This document shows, piece after piece, positions 8,828 to 17,898 of a DNA stretch of 37,094 bases; the first letter of the stretch is position 1; each line of letters starts with the position of its first letter. This DNA is from Spirochaetales bacterium. Its GTDB lineage: Bacteria > Spirochaetota > Spirochaetia > Sphaerochaetales > Sphaerochaetaceae. Made by a program: the position numbers and the translations under genes. A model generated the notes under the pieces. It saw nothing but the letters and a program-made list of their open reading frames with translations, did no database searches and was not told the DNA's origin. Where the stretch lies: the NCBI GenBank assembly GCA_017475725.1, contig JAFVFA010000052.1, positions 1-37,094 of the forward strand, read 5' to 3'.

Positions 8828-11800
8828 ATGAGAAAACTAGTCTTGTTTGTTTTGTTGATTTCTTTGTTCGCCATGGTCTCCTGCAACGAGGAGCCTGCTA
8901 CTGTGGTCCAGCAGACCCCCACAATCAGGGGTTCCGTCTCAATCCCCGCAGGTGCAGGGGTCACCGGAAGTGACTTTTACGTCCGCATCATGGAGGGTGA
9001 GAGGGCTGTCTACACCGACAAGGTGAACAGTGACGGTTCATTCTCGGTGTCCGGACTCAGTGAGGAGAGGACATACAGCATACTTCTCACAACTGAGGAG
9101 CCGGGAAACATCAACGACAGCTCAAGGGATGTCCCAAGGGCAGCCACCAGCGGCTACGGCGGATGGCTGAGCAATGTGACGGCATCGGTCAACGAGCAGG
9201 CAGGGGTTGGTTCAATCAAGGTGAAGCCACTTGGAACAATCAGGGGCGTTGTGAAGAAGGACGGCGCCGAGGACAACTACGACACAACCGTATACATCCC
9301 TGGAACCTCATATCTTGCCATGACGGATGGAGAGGGGAACTTCAGCATCTTCAATGTTCCACAAGCCACATATACCCTCAGATTCATCTCCAGCGGCTAC
9401 ATGGCAAGGATGGTTGATAATGTGGTGTTGCATTCAGACAGTGACACAGAGAATCCGGTCACCACTGTGCAGGCACAGACACTGATAAAGAACGCTGGAA
9501 ATCTCATTGGAACGATCTCGAAGACAGGCTCAACAGATCACAGCAATGTTACAGTCATGCTCAGTGATGGAAAGAACACCTTCACAGGAAGCACGTCTTC
9601 AGACGGAAGTCTGCTAATCTCCAGCATAATCCCTGGAACATATACTGCCACAATCAGTGCAAGCGGGTTCCTGACACAGACAATCGAAGGCCTCACAATA
9701 GAGGCTGCGAAGAACACGGCACTCAATCCTATAAGCCTCATAGCAAATGGTGGAAGCATAGCTGGAACGGTTGAGATGAACGATGGAGGCGAGAAGGCAG
9801 GTGTACTGATAACCGCGAAGAGCACCGATGACAAGTACTCCTACACCACAAGTACGGATGCCGAGGGCAAATACGTGATCAACAACACCTATCCCGGAGT
9901 ATACATCCTAACCGCCTCAAAAGCTGGTTATCCCTCTGTGACTACAGGAGAAGCAGCCTCAATTGCAGGACAGACAACAACTATTGGAGTCATTTCCCTC
10001 TCATCCAAGTATGGCAGTGTCTCAGGCAGGGTGGCACTTTCAGAGAGTGTGGACAACAGTGGAGTTACAGTTTCCCTTACATGCGGTGCAGGTCCGTCAA
10101 TCGCCTACACGGCTGTGTCAGGAGCAGATGGAACATACACAATCAGTAGCCTTACAACAGCTGGGCAATACACCATCACATTCAGCAAGGACGGCTATGT
10201 GTCTAATACTGGAACCGTGGTGAATGTTGTGCTCGGGCAGAATCAGGTGATAGAGGACGTCACACTGAAGAGCCTTGCCTCCAAGGTGTTCGGAAATGTC
10301 ACCCTTGAAGAGACGGGGGACTACACTGGAATCTCCGTCCAACTGAAGGCAGTGGATGGCTCAGTTCAATACGATGCAACAACGGACCAGCAGGGAAACT
10401 ATGTCATGGCAAGAGTTAACCCCGGCGAATACTCACTGACTGCATCAAAGGCTGGATATGTGTCCAAGACTGTTGAATCGATAATTATTGAGTCGTCAAC
10501 TGAGAAGGAGCTTGATTTAGTGATCCTTAATATAGGAACACGATCTGTTTTCGGAACAGTCAGTCTTGAACTGGGAAACAGTCATGAAGGAACTCTAGTA
10601 ACTGCAACAAATACCCAAGACACTACGAAAATATACTCTGCTATTACTAATACTGCAGGTGAATTCACCCTTGCGGGTATGGTTCCGGGCAGGTATAACG
10701 TTGCATTGTCTCACAGCAACTATGTGACATCCACTGTATCTATCGATGTTATTGACGGTACTCTTGCAACAAACGATAATGTGAAACTTGCAATTGCAAG
10801 AGGTGCAATTCAAGGTTATGCCAAGCTTGAGGGCTACACAGATTACAGCGGAACATCTGTCGTTCTTGTCGGAACGGACTATTCTACCGTCACTGATAAT
10901 GAAGGATTCTATTCACTCAATGTGCCTACGGGAAACTATTCCGGTGGAATCCTGTTCGAACATGAGGATTTCGAGAGTCATATGCATGTCTCTACTGTCA
11001 CTGTGCAGATGAGCGGAGCATATGGAATCCCGACTGTGACATTGGATGCAAAGAATGTCAGAGTGGTTAAAGGTGTATTCACCTTGAAGGACAGATCCGA
11101 CAGTTCAGGCATCTCTGTCTATTTTGAGGATCTTCCACATTATTCTGCAGAGACGGATACAGAGGGAAACTGGGTAATTGAACATGTGCCGCTCGGTCAG
11201 CACAATCTTGTCACATACAGGGAAAACGTCAAGTCGTTCAGTATGACTGTAGAACTTGAACCTGCACCAGCGTATGACAATGGCACATTGGTTCTTATTC
11301 CTGAATCTGCAACAATTCAGGGTTTTGCAAGGTTATCCGGAATGACTTCATATGCAGGCATCGAAGTGACAGCAACACCTGAAGGAGTTGGAGATGTAAT
11401 CACCACAACCACAAAGGCAGATGGGTCATATTATATGTCGAATTTGCTTTCCACATCGGACTACACAATCTCGTTCTTCAAGGAAGGTTGGAAAATGGAA
11501 AGCATCAAGCAGAGGAATTTCACAGAACTTGAAGTCCGGACTCTTGATGATATCGCTATGGTTGATAATACGGCTCCTGTCATTTCCGATGTGGTCATCA
11601 ACAACGGCGGGGCTACGACTTCCGACAGGGAAATAAGAATTTATCTTTCATCCAATGACCTCGGAAGCGGATGCAAAAGAGTCCAGATCAACACAGAAAA
11701 CAGGTTTGATGAAACTGTGATATATAGGGACTATTATGATGAGCAGGATTTCACACTTCCTGAGGGAAACGGTGAAAAGACCATATACATCAAGGTGTAT

Positions 11801-14023
11801 GACCTTGCTGGAAACGGCTCTGAGGTGTTCCGGAAAACAATAACGTTGACCGAACAGAAGACCAAGGTGGGTGGCGTTCTTGTAGGTGCGACTGATATTG
11901 TATGGACCAAAGAAAAGAGTCCGTACTACGTGGAAAGCAGTATTCTGGTCGAGTCTGGTCGTACCTTGACCATAGAGCATGGTGTAGTTGTTGAATTTGC
12001 TGGACCTTACTATATCGATGTCGAGGGAACCATGTATGTTAATGGTACGGAAGACGACATGGTATGTATGTATGGTGTGGGTGAAGGCGAGAATACGTGG
12101 AAGGGTGTAAACTTCCTCAGTAAAAATCTTGTTTATACAGGAACGGAGTATGAACCGGTCTATGTAAGCGGAAACAGGATGTCCTATGTGAACATTCAGA
12201 ATAATGCAGAAGGGATAACGGGAACAGCGTGGATTGAAAAATGTACTATTACGACAAGTTCCAATATAAATGAAAAGGCATCATGGCAATGGCGAGGTCT
12301 TGCATTTGGAAATGCTGGTTTTGGAGAAGGCCCTCAAAGCAATGGAACTCAGATGCAGTCAATTTTCTATGTTTCAGGGGTATTTAAGGATAATACTATC
12401 ATTGGTGATTTCTCCTGCTATGGCTTGGCCCCATTTATTTTTGCAAATAACCAAGTGGAAGGAAATGTGTTTATCCAGAATACAAATAATGATGCTCGCA
12501 ATATGGAGTACCACTTCTACAATAATCGCTTTGTTGGGATAGGCTGCAAGTTTGGAATAGATACTTATTACAAGAATGATTACTTCTTTGCAAATAATGC
12601 TTTTAATGGCTTTGAAAGCCTTTCTGTGTTTTCTAGTTGGAGCACGGAGAGAGTAGATTGGGGCGATTCTCGTTTTTCTTATGATAACTGCTCTTTTGAG
12701 GCCATTAATCAAATTAGCATTGATGTTAGGGGCTCTGGATGTGCAGGACGAATAAAAGGGGTGTTTTGTGGGTGCTTGTTTGATAGCATTGAGACAATTG
12801 AAATCGGTTTTTCTGTTGATGTGAATTATTCTAATATTATTGACGTTTCGAAGATTTCTGTCACATCTCAGAGACAATATCTTGGATCAAACTCATTCTC
12901 CAACAATTACTGGGGGCCTGATAAGGTTTTTTCAATGAATAATAATGGAGATGATTTCAATTATGCCTTCTTCTCTGATTTCTATGACGATATTGTTGTG
13001 TCCAAGCTTGATTATTCGGGATGGGTTCAGAATCCATTTGAAACAGCAGGGTACCGAGGAGAAGACTACTGCTCTTATGAGTTGGTTCCAGAAAAACCTA
13101 TTGAAGCTACTATTAATGTCGATTCAGATTACGTGATGACGAATGTGGGTGTAAATCGCATCTTCGTTTTACCTGTCTACGGATCAGATGCTATAAGGTA
13201 TAGAGCTTTTCAGAACCTTGATGAGTTGTTGGTACTCGCCTCAGATGAAGGATGGACAGAGACTGTCGATCACAAGATTAGTATTTATCCAGATAATCTG
13301 AAAGATTGGTTTATTCAGATAGAAGATGGTAATGGCAGGAAATCACGTGTTTATAGGATAGCACCAATATTTTTGGTCGGAGGTCCTGCGGGAGGATTTG
13401 TATTTTATGACTGCGATGCTGACAACAATTCTGGTGATTCTGATGGTTTAAGGTCTTCTGAGATTGGTTGGAGATATCTTGAGGCTGCTCCAGCAGATCT
13501 TAAGGTTGTCAATGGTGTCCCGACAGTCGACTCTTCTGTCAACGGATATTCAAGTGCTTCCAGCGAATATGAATTCGGTTATTACAGGACAGCCGACAGC
13601 GGAGATAACTTGTATGTAAATGGAACACCCACTTACAGAGGATCCAACTGCACAGGAACTGCCATAGGAACAGGAGAGTCCAATACACAGCTTCTCGCCG
13701 AAGCAATGGGAGATGAGACTTATTCCTCAGAATCTGGCTCAAATAAGACTTCAAACTATGCCGCAAGGTTGTGTGACATAGTTGAATACACTGTGGATGG
13801 AGTGACTTATGACGACTGGTTCCTGCCAAGCAAGGACGAGCTGAACGTGATGTACACCAATCTGCACATGGCTGGTCTAGGCGATTTTGCCAACTACGGC
13901 TACTGGTCATCCAGTGAGGACAGCGATTTCACATACAATGCGTGGTTAGAGAATTTCTATGGAAGCCTGTACTGCAACAGCCGCCAACTCAGATACAAAG
14001 TACGTCCTATACGAACTTTCTAA
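8828..14023 (+). CDS. Giant surface lipoprotein: carboxypeptidase-regulatory-like repeats, parallel beta-helix and C-terminal DUF1566/Lcl_C-like domain
   Basis: 1731 residues, beginning with a lipoprotein signal (VLLISLFAMVSC, Cys19). Ten carboxypeptidase-regulatory-like repeats fill residues ~30-910. An Ig-like segment starting TAPVISDVVINNGG follows at ~914-1015. At ~1020-1420 is a right-handed parallel beta-helix-like region, opening with GRTLTIEHGVVVEF and GTMYVNGTEDD and then asparagine/phenylalanine-rich strands. After a linker, residues ~1515-1731 form a DUF1566/Lcl_C-like domain of the C-type-lectin-like kind: VGGPAGGFVFYDCDAD, GWRYLEAAPADL, YDDWFLPSKDELNVMY, YWSSSED and a final VRPIRTF. 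The first ~200 residues are very close to the preceding gene, so the two are tandem paralogues with different distal modules. Likely outer-surface and adhesive. The tail codons suggest a hypervariable region (see findings). Confidence 0.88.
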   Translation: MRKLVLFVLLISLFAMVSCNEEPATVVQQTPTIRGSVSIPAGAGVTGSDFYVRIMEGERAVYTDKVNSDGSFSVSGLSEERTYSILLTTEEPGNINDSSRDVPRAATSGYGGWLSNVTASVNEQAGVGSIKVKPLGTIRGVVKKDGAEDNYDTTVYIPGTSYLAMTDGEGNFSIFNVPQATYTLRFISSGYMARMVDNVVLHSDSDTENPVTTVQAQTLIKNAGNLIGTISKTGSTDHSNVTVMLSDGKNTFTGSTSSDGSLLISSIIPGTYTATISASGFLTQTIEGLTIEAAKNTALNPISLIANGGSIAGTVEMNDGGEKAGVLITAKSTDDKYSYTTSTDAEGKYVINNTYPGVYILTASKAGYPSVTTGEAASIAGQTTTIGVISLSSKYGSVSGRVALSESVDNSGVTVSLTCGAGPSIAYTAVSGADGTYTISSLTTAGQYTITFSKDGYVSNTGTVVNVVLGQNQVIEDVTLKSLASKVFGNVTLEETGDYTGISVQLKAVDGSVQYDATTDQQGNYVMARVNPGEYSLTASKAGYVSKTVESIIIESSTEKELDLVILNIGTRSVFGTVSLELGNSHEGTLVTATNTQDTTKIYSAITNTAGEFTLAGMVPGRYNVALSHSNYVTSTVSIDVIDGTLATNDNVKLAIARGAIQGYAKLEGYTDYSGTSVVLVGTDYSTVTDNEGFYSLNVPTGNYSGGILFEHEDFESHMHVSTVTVQMSGAYGIPTVTLDAKNVRVVKGVFTLKDRSDSSGISVYFEDLPHYSAETDTEGNWVIEHVPLGQHNLVTYRENVKSFSMTVELEPAPAYDNGTLVLIPESATIQGFARLSGMTSYAGIEVTATPEGVGDVITTTTKADGSYYMSNLLSTSDYTISFFKEGWKMESIKQRNFTELEVRTLDDIAMVDNTAPVISDVVINNGGATTSDREIRIYLSSNDLGSGCKRVQINTENRFDETVIYRDYYDEQDFTLPEGNGEKTIYIKVYDLAGNGSEVFRKTITLTEQKTKVGGVLVGATDIVWTKEKSPYYVESSILVESGRTLTIEHGVVVEFAGPYYIDVEGTMYVNGTEDDMVCMYGVGEGENTWKGVNFLSKNLVYTGTEYEPVYVSGNRMSYVNIQNNAEGITGTAWIEKCTITTSSNINEKASWQWRGLAFGNAGFGEGPQSNGTQMQSIFYVSGVFKDNTIIGDFSCYGLAPFIFANNQVEGNVFIQNTNNDARNMEYHFYNNRFVGIGCKFGIDTYYKNDYFFANNAFNGFESLSVFSSWSTERVDWGDSRFSYDNCSFEAINQISIDVRGSGCAGRIKGVFCGCLFDSIETIEIGFSVDVNYSNIIDVSKISVTSQRQYLGSNSFSNNYWGPDKVFSMNNNGDDFNYAFFSDFYDDIVVSKLDYSGWVQNPFETAGYRGEDYCSYELVPEKPIEATINVDSDYVMTNVGVNRIFVLPVYGSDAIRYRAFQNLDELLVLASDEGWTETVDHKISIYPDNLKDWFIQIEDGNGRKSRVYRIAPIFLVGGPAGGFVFYDCDADNNSGDSDGLRSSEIGWRYLEAAPADLKVVNGVPTVDSSVNGYSSASSEYEFGYYRTADSGDNLYVNGTPTYRGSNCTGTAIGTGESNTQLLAEAMGDETYSSESGSNKTSNYAARLCDIVEYTVDGVTYDDWFLPSKDELNVMYTNLHMAGLGDFANYGYWSSSEDSDFTYNAWLENFYGSLYCNSRQLRYKVRPIRTF
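13892..14023 (+). other. Candidate variable region (DGR-type) at the 3' end of the lipoprotein gene
   Basis: This is the binding face of the lectin-like domain, YGYWSSSED to the stop. Between 13964 and 13996 eight of eleven codons are NNC (AGC, TAC, TGC, AAC, AGC, CGC, CTC, TAC), as expected if AAC codons of a template were randomised at adenines. The next codons (GTA CGT CCT ATA CGA ACT) are unlike the gene's usual choice. No reverse transcriptase, accessory gene or template repeat is visible in the window, so this is a hypothesis. Confidence 0.35.
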
Positions 14024-14036
14024 CCAATTTGATTGC

Positions 14037-15137
14037 ATGACAAAAGGAGACCTGTTGAGCGTGTTACATGAATTCAAAGAGTGGCTCGAAATAACAGAAG
14101 ATTCCAAGAATTCCTATAGCTCATATGTTAGTTCTTTGTTTGTTCGTGTCCTTGAGCCTAGGATGGCCGATATAAAGGAAATCTTTAGTGACAATCAAGT
14201 TGAGCCAGATACTCCTCTTTTAGCATGGATTGTTGATTCTGCTCGAAGCGAGGAAGAACTATCTTCGTTTTCTTGTTTGGTAGAGAATATTATTTCAACA
14301 GAGATTGCAAACACCAGAAGTGGTACTAGTTCTTTATCCATACCGGCTAAGACATTATCCAATTACAGAAGTGGCTTTAGAAGATTCATTAATTATCTTG
14401 GAGTAGAGAATAGCGTAGTAAAGAAATGTGAGGATATTGGTTTTCCCAAATCGGAAAAGAAGATTGAGATTCCATTCAATTCTGATCAGTTTTTCAGCCA
14501 CAGACAGATGTTCAACACTTTCAAAAGCAGGCTGAAGACCCAGGATCGTTTTTACTCACACATTATTTTCCCCGTGAGGCTCCTAAGTAAGTTGTTCAAT
14601 GGAAAGGGAAAAAAGGAAGAGTACAACTTGGTACTGAAAAATACCATTGATTCAACAAAGATCCTCATATGTGGAGAAGAAAAGGATGTTTGCTTCAGTT
14701 CTGTTTCATCACTTAACATCAATATAGGAAAAGAAAACTCATGCCAAGTCAATGTTGTAGACAAAGGATGGAAGACTGTATGTACAGAATGTTATGAGAA
14801 TGGTGGCGGACCCAAAATCCGTTTGCTACAACCGTTATCCTTCATGGACTTGTCATTAGATCATGATACAGCAATGCATAACCTTTTGGAGGAGCATTGT
14901 CTGGATTATCCTGCACTTAAAAGGCTCTCTGATCGCATTGCCAATCACTTCAATATATCTGGGGATTACAATCAGCTAAGAGGTTACAGAGATAGGATTT
15001 GTTCAGAATTCTATGAAAGTGTGGGTTTCTCTGAAAACGAGATTGACAATCTTTACAAAGAGTTCGTTGAGCTCAGCGAAAAAATAAGTTTAACAATCAT
15101 GGAGCGTTCTGAGAACTCGAGAAAGAATGCTTCATAA
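14037..15137 (+). CDS. Hypothetical protein, low-GC orphan
   Basis: I do not recognise this 366-residue protein. The frame is open back to 13959, inside the previous gene, but the ATG at 14037 is the first start after that gene's stop. There is no convincing ribosome site, so the start is uncertain and translation may depend on coupling. No signal peptide or membrane segment is seen. AKTLSNYRSGFRRFINYLG resembles the N-terminal core-binding segment of tyrosine recombinases, but no catalytic domain follows. Around residues 240-270 there are several cysteines (CTECYENGGG among them), and LDHDTAMHNLLEEH lies near residue 290. Codon use is clearly more A+T-rich than the flanking genes, suggesting acquisition. 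It carries no YxDD motif, so it is not a reverse transcriptase. Confidence 0.6.
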   Translation: MTKGDLLSVLHEFKEWLEITEDSKNSYSSYVSSLFVRVLEPRMADIKEIFSDNQVEPDTPLLAWIVDSARSEEELSSFSCLVENIISTEIANTRSGTSSLSIPAKTLSNYRSGFRRFINYLGVENSVVKKCEDIGFPKSEKKIEIPFNSDQFFSHRQMFNTFKSRLKTQDRFYSHIIFPVRLLSKLFNGKGKKEEYNLVLKNTIDSTKILICGEEKDVCFSSVSSLNINIGKENSCQVNVVDKGWKTVCTECYENGGGPKIRLLQPLSFMDLSLDHDTAMHNLLEEHCLDYPALKRLSDRIANHFNISGDYNQLRGYRDRICSEFYESVGFSENEIDNLYKEFVELSEKISLTIMERSENSRKNAS

Positions 15138-15150
15138 TGGATAAAACAAT

Positions 15151-15168
15151 TGTTAAAAGGAGTTAACA
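15151..15168 (+). promoter_or_regulatory. Small hairpin presenting the Shine-Dalgarno site in its loop
   Basis: TGTTAA (15151-15156) and TTAACA (15163-15168) are perfect complements enclosing AAGGAG, the ribosome site of the lipoprotein gene starting at 15168. The stem ends on the A of the start codon. The site decides the start: the upstream TTG at 15150 would overlap it. Confidence 0.5.
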
Positions 15169-15755
15169 TGAAAAAAATCGCAATCCTTTTGCTGTGCATC
15201 ATCGCACTGGGACTGATCGTATCATGCCAGGCCACCAACCATGGTGTGGCATTGTCGCAGAACAAGGGAGTGGTCGGGAAGAACGGCATCCCCAGACCGG
15301 ATTGGGTCATCTATGACCAGTCAACCAAGAAGATGCACTTCGCCTCAGGCTTCGGCACAAGCAAGACATTCGAGGTCGCCAAGCAGAAGGCCGTGCTGAA
15401 CGCCGATGCAGAGCTTGCACTGTGGATTGCAAACTCCGTTACCGCCGTCAGGGACAGGTACATAGAGGAGGCCATAGTCAACGAGAGCGAGACATACATC
15501 GACAAGTTCGTCTCCACTGCAACAGAGATGGGCAACGCCGTCATGTCCGGAGTCACAGAGATCGACTACTGGGAGGACGGGGACGGTGGTGTCTGGGTTC
15601 TCCGCGCCATTGAGGTCGCAAACGTCAAGGCACAGATTGCCGCTGCCATAAGCGCAACATGTGCAGAGCCGACCCTGTTCAGCGGCACCACTGATGTCGC
15701 TGATGTCATGGCCAAGCTCAACAAGGCCCTTGACGAGTACTTCCCGGCAGAATGA
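15168..15755 (+). CDS. LPP20-family lipoprotein (first of pair)
   Basis: 195 residues. MKKIAILLLC is followed by LIVSC, a lipobox with lipidated Cys20, so the protein should be membrane-anchored on the periplasmic or outer-membrane side. The mature part has the LPP20 pattern: a short GIPRPDWV lead, FASGFGTSKTFEVAKQKAVLNADAELA (a glycine-rich strand then an alanine-rich helix), and GGVWVLRAIEVANVKAQI as the last strand and helix. LPP20-type domains occur in outer-membrane lipoproteins of Helicobacter and many spirochaetes; their biochemical role is poorly defined. The gene overlaps the next by four bases (ATGA) and belongs to a three-gene unit ending in a CsgG-like barrel protein, so it probably acts with it at the envelope. 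Confidence 0.8.
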   Translation: MKKIAILLLCIIALGLIVSCQATNHGVALSQNKGVVGKNGIPRPDWVIYDQSTKKMHFASGFGTSKTFEVAKQKAVLNADAELALWIANSVTAVRDRYIEEAIVNESETYIDKFVSTATEMGNAVMSGVTEIDYWEDGDGGVWVLRAIEVANVKAQIAAAISATCAEPTLFSGTTDVADVMAKLNKALDEYFPAE

Positions 15756-16762
15756 TGAGAAGGAACCTTTGCATCTTTGCTGCGGTCCTGCTTCTTGCAG
15801 GACTGCTGGTGTCCTGTGCATCGTCAAAGTGGGTGTCGGATCCCTATGCCTCCTATCCGCAGGCTGACTATGTCTGCGCAGTGGGGAAGGGCAGCACTCA
15901 AGATGAAGCCGACCTTGCGGCCAGGCGTGAACTTGCAGCCCTTTTCGGCATGAGTGTGCAGTCCACAATCTCCAGGACCCTTGTCGAGACATCTGTCGAG
16001 AGGGATGGCCGGAGCTCGGAGAGCTTCAGCGAGTTCTTCACAAGCAATGCTACCACAACGGTGAATGTGGACAACCTCTACGGGGTGGAGATCGCCAAAC
16101 GGACGACAGAGAAGGACGGCAGGTCCGTCTCTCTTGCCGTGATGGAGAAGAAGGCCACCGCTGACTACTATCTTGCCAGATTGAAGTCTGACAAAGAGGA
16201 GATCGATGGCCTGAAAGCATCAATTGCACCGAATTTCGGCAAGTTGAAAGCCATTTCGGACTCTGTATCCATCATCCGGAAGGTTAATGACTACAACACC
16301 AGCGTGGTCATGTGCAACTACCTGACCGGTGGGGAGATCCCTTTCATGAGCCTGGCGGAGTTCAGTGAGCTCTACAGACAGGCAATGGATGCCGTTGTGG
16401 TCGATGTTGTTGTGGAAGGCGATCCCTCAGGTGCCGTCAAGAGCGCTGTGGACAAGATCGTCACGGGTTGCGGCCTTTCAGTTGCCGCCGGAAACTCGGA
16501 GCCCACTGCCAAGGTCGCAGTCACAGTGGTTTGGCGTGAGAGTGCAGGTACAGGCGTAGCAAGCTCATTCCTGTTCGCGGACTACAACGCCGACATCTCG
16601 CTGGTGGATCTTGCAGATGGGGAGAGTATCTTCGTCAGATCCTACAAGGGTAAGGAAGGTCATCAGACTTTCGAGAGCGCCAAGGCCAGGGCTATCACAG
16701 ATCTGGTTGGCCAGATCGAGGATGAGTTCGGACCCGCGATGAGGGAAGTCTTCACATACTAG
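15752..16762 (+). CDS. LPP20-family lipoprotein (second of pair)
   Basis: 336 residues beginning with an export signal ending AGLLVSC, lipidated at Cys22. The mature N-terminus reads YPQADYVCAVGKGSTQDEADLAARRELAALFG, the same strand-plus-alanine-rich-helix arrangement as the upstream LPP20-like protein but in a longer chain. A second half from about residue 215 (VDVVVEGDPSGAVKSAVDKIV to the end) resembles the nucleotide-free fold seen in CsgG/LPP20-associated domains, with ARAITDLVGQIEDEFG at the C-terminus. Start at 15752 or 15755; both are ATG. It overlaps the upstream gene by four bases and is followed by the CsgG-like gene after 8 bases, so the three are very likely translated together and form one envelope assembly. 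Confidence 0.78.
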   Translation: MMRRNLCIFAAVLLLAGLLVSCASSKWVSDPYASYPQADYVCAVGKGSTQDEADLAARRELAALFGMSVQSTISRTLVETSVERDGRSSESFSEFFTSNATTTVNVDNLYGVEIAKRTTEKDGRSVSLAVMEKKATADYYLARLKSDKEEIDGLKASIAPNFGKLKAISDSVSIIRKVNDYNTSVVMCNYLTGGEIPFMSLAEFSELYRQAMDAVVVDVVVEGDPSGAVKSAVDKIVTGCGLSVAAGNSEPTAKVAVTVVWRESAGTGVASSFLFADYNADISLVDLADGESIFVRSYKGKEGHQTFESAKARAITDLVGQIEDEFGPAMREVFTY

Positions 16763-16770
16763 GAGAGTTT

Positions 16771-17892
16771 ATGAAAAGCATGAAGAGAACAGTCCTTGCT
16801 CTTGTTGTTCTGTTTGCACTGTGCCTTCCCGTCTTCGCGGCGACCAATGAATATGAGGCTGCTGTGGCGGAGATTGTGGAGACCTTCGCCAATGTTCTGG
16901 GCAAGGGCACCACAGTTGCGTTCGTTTCCATGGAAAGCGATTCGGAGGCTTTCTCCTCCAGATTCATGTCGGATGTGGAAAGGGGGCTTGTGAACCGCGA
17001 TGCCATTGTCCTTGACAGAAGCAACATCGATGCCATTGTGGCGGAGCTGGAGTTCCAGACAAGCGGCCTGGTCGATGATGACCAGGCGGTCTCCATCGGT
17101 CACATGCTCGGGGCGCAGATGATAATATCGGCAAAGGCATCAAACCAGGTCTCCGCCTATCATGTCGACATCCAGCTGATAGACATAGAGACCACTCTGG
17201 TCAGAAGGCATCTTGTCTACGACCTGAAGCAGGACCAGAACCTGAGGAACATCATCAGCGGAAGCTCATCGAATGTCGGAAGCCAGAAGATCGGCATCGG
17301 ACTGCGTGGCGGCATGAACTTCGGGTTCAACAAGGCCCATGAGGATATGGTCGGAACCGGGACAAGACCCGCTGAGGAGTCCCCGAAGACGTTCACTCCG
17401 ACTTTAAGCGCCTTCTACAGGGTCATGGACACCCTGAAGGTGCAGCTCGAGCTCTCCTACTTGGAGAACGGCATTGATGTCTACGGCTTCTACGATGACT
17501 ACAGCGGCTACACGCTTGACATTGATGTCCGGTACAAGACGCTGGACATTCCGCTTCTTCTGGCATGGAACTTCATCCAGAAGCCTGTGAGCGTGGATGT
17601 CTTTGCCGGGGCCTATGCCTCCATCCCCGTCAGCACAGCCAACATCTCGTATGACATCGAAGGCCACGGCAACCTCAAGGGTTCGGTCGATGTCACCGGT
17701 GTTGTGTTCGGCGTTGTCGGAGGATTCGATGCCGGCTTCAGAGTCGGTCCCGGCAATGTTGTGGTGGATGCAAGGTTCTTCTATGACCTGACACCCGCAA
17801 TGGCCCAGGGTGAGCTTCTGGGCGAAGGTTCGCAGGGTCTTATGTACCGCAGAGGCGTGATCGTGTCTGCCGGTTACATGTTCGAGATCTGA
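16771..17892 (+). CDS. CsgG-like periplasmic domain fused to an outer-membrane beta-barrel
   Basis: 373 residues with a cleavable Sec signal (VLALVVLFALCLPVFAA). There is no lipobox cysteine. Residues ~28-165 look CsgG/LpoB-like: a helix, then TTVAFVSMESDSEAFSSRFM, a helix, DAIVLDRSNIDAIVAELEFQ, GHMLGAQMIISAKA and VDIQLIDIETTLV. From ~residue 175 the chain switches to alternating strands typical of small porin-like barrels (KIGIGLRGGMNFGFN, LKVQLELSYLENGIDVYGF, VSVDVFAGAYASIPV, GVIVSAGYMFEI), ending in phenylalanine-glutamate-isoleucine rather than a terminal phenylalanine. AGGAGAG precedes the ATG. As last gene of the unit it may be the membrane-embedded partner of the two LPP20-like lipoproteins. 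The combination of the two domains in one chain is uncommon. Confidence 0.75.
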   Translation: MKSMKRTVLALVVLFALCLPVFAATNEYEAAVAEIVETFANVLGKGTTVAFVSMESDSEAFSSRFMSDVERGLVNRDAIVLDRSNIDAIVAELEFQTSGLVDDDQAVSIGHMLGAQMIISAKASNQVSAYHVDIQLIDIETTLVRRHLVYDLKQDQNLRNIISGSSSNVGSQKIGIGLRGGMNFGFNKAHEDMVGTGTRPAEESPKTFTPTLSAFYRVMDTLKVQLELSYLENGIDVYGFYDDYSGYTLDIDVRYKTLDIPLLLAWNFIQKPVSVDVFAGAYASIPVSTANISYDIEGHGNLKGSVDVTGVVFGVVGGFDAGFRVGPGNVVVDARFFYDLTPAMAQGELLGEGSQGLMYRRGVIVSAGYMFEI

Positions 17893-17898
17893 TTAGAT

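Noticed and set aside
13959..14036. Upstream ATG at 13959 for the orphan gene
   Set aside because: It lies inside the lipoprotein's lectin-like domain in another frame; the residues before 14037 look like out-of-frame translation.
14037..15137. Reverse transcriptase or accessory protein of a diversity-generating retroelement
   Set aside because: No YxDD motif or reverse-transcriptase blocks are present and the length and composition do not match the small accessory protein.
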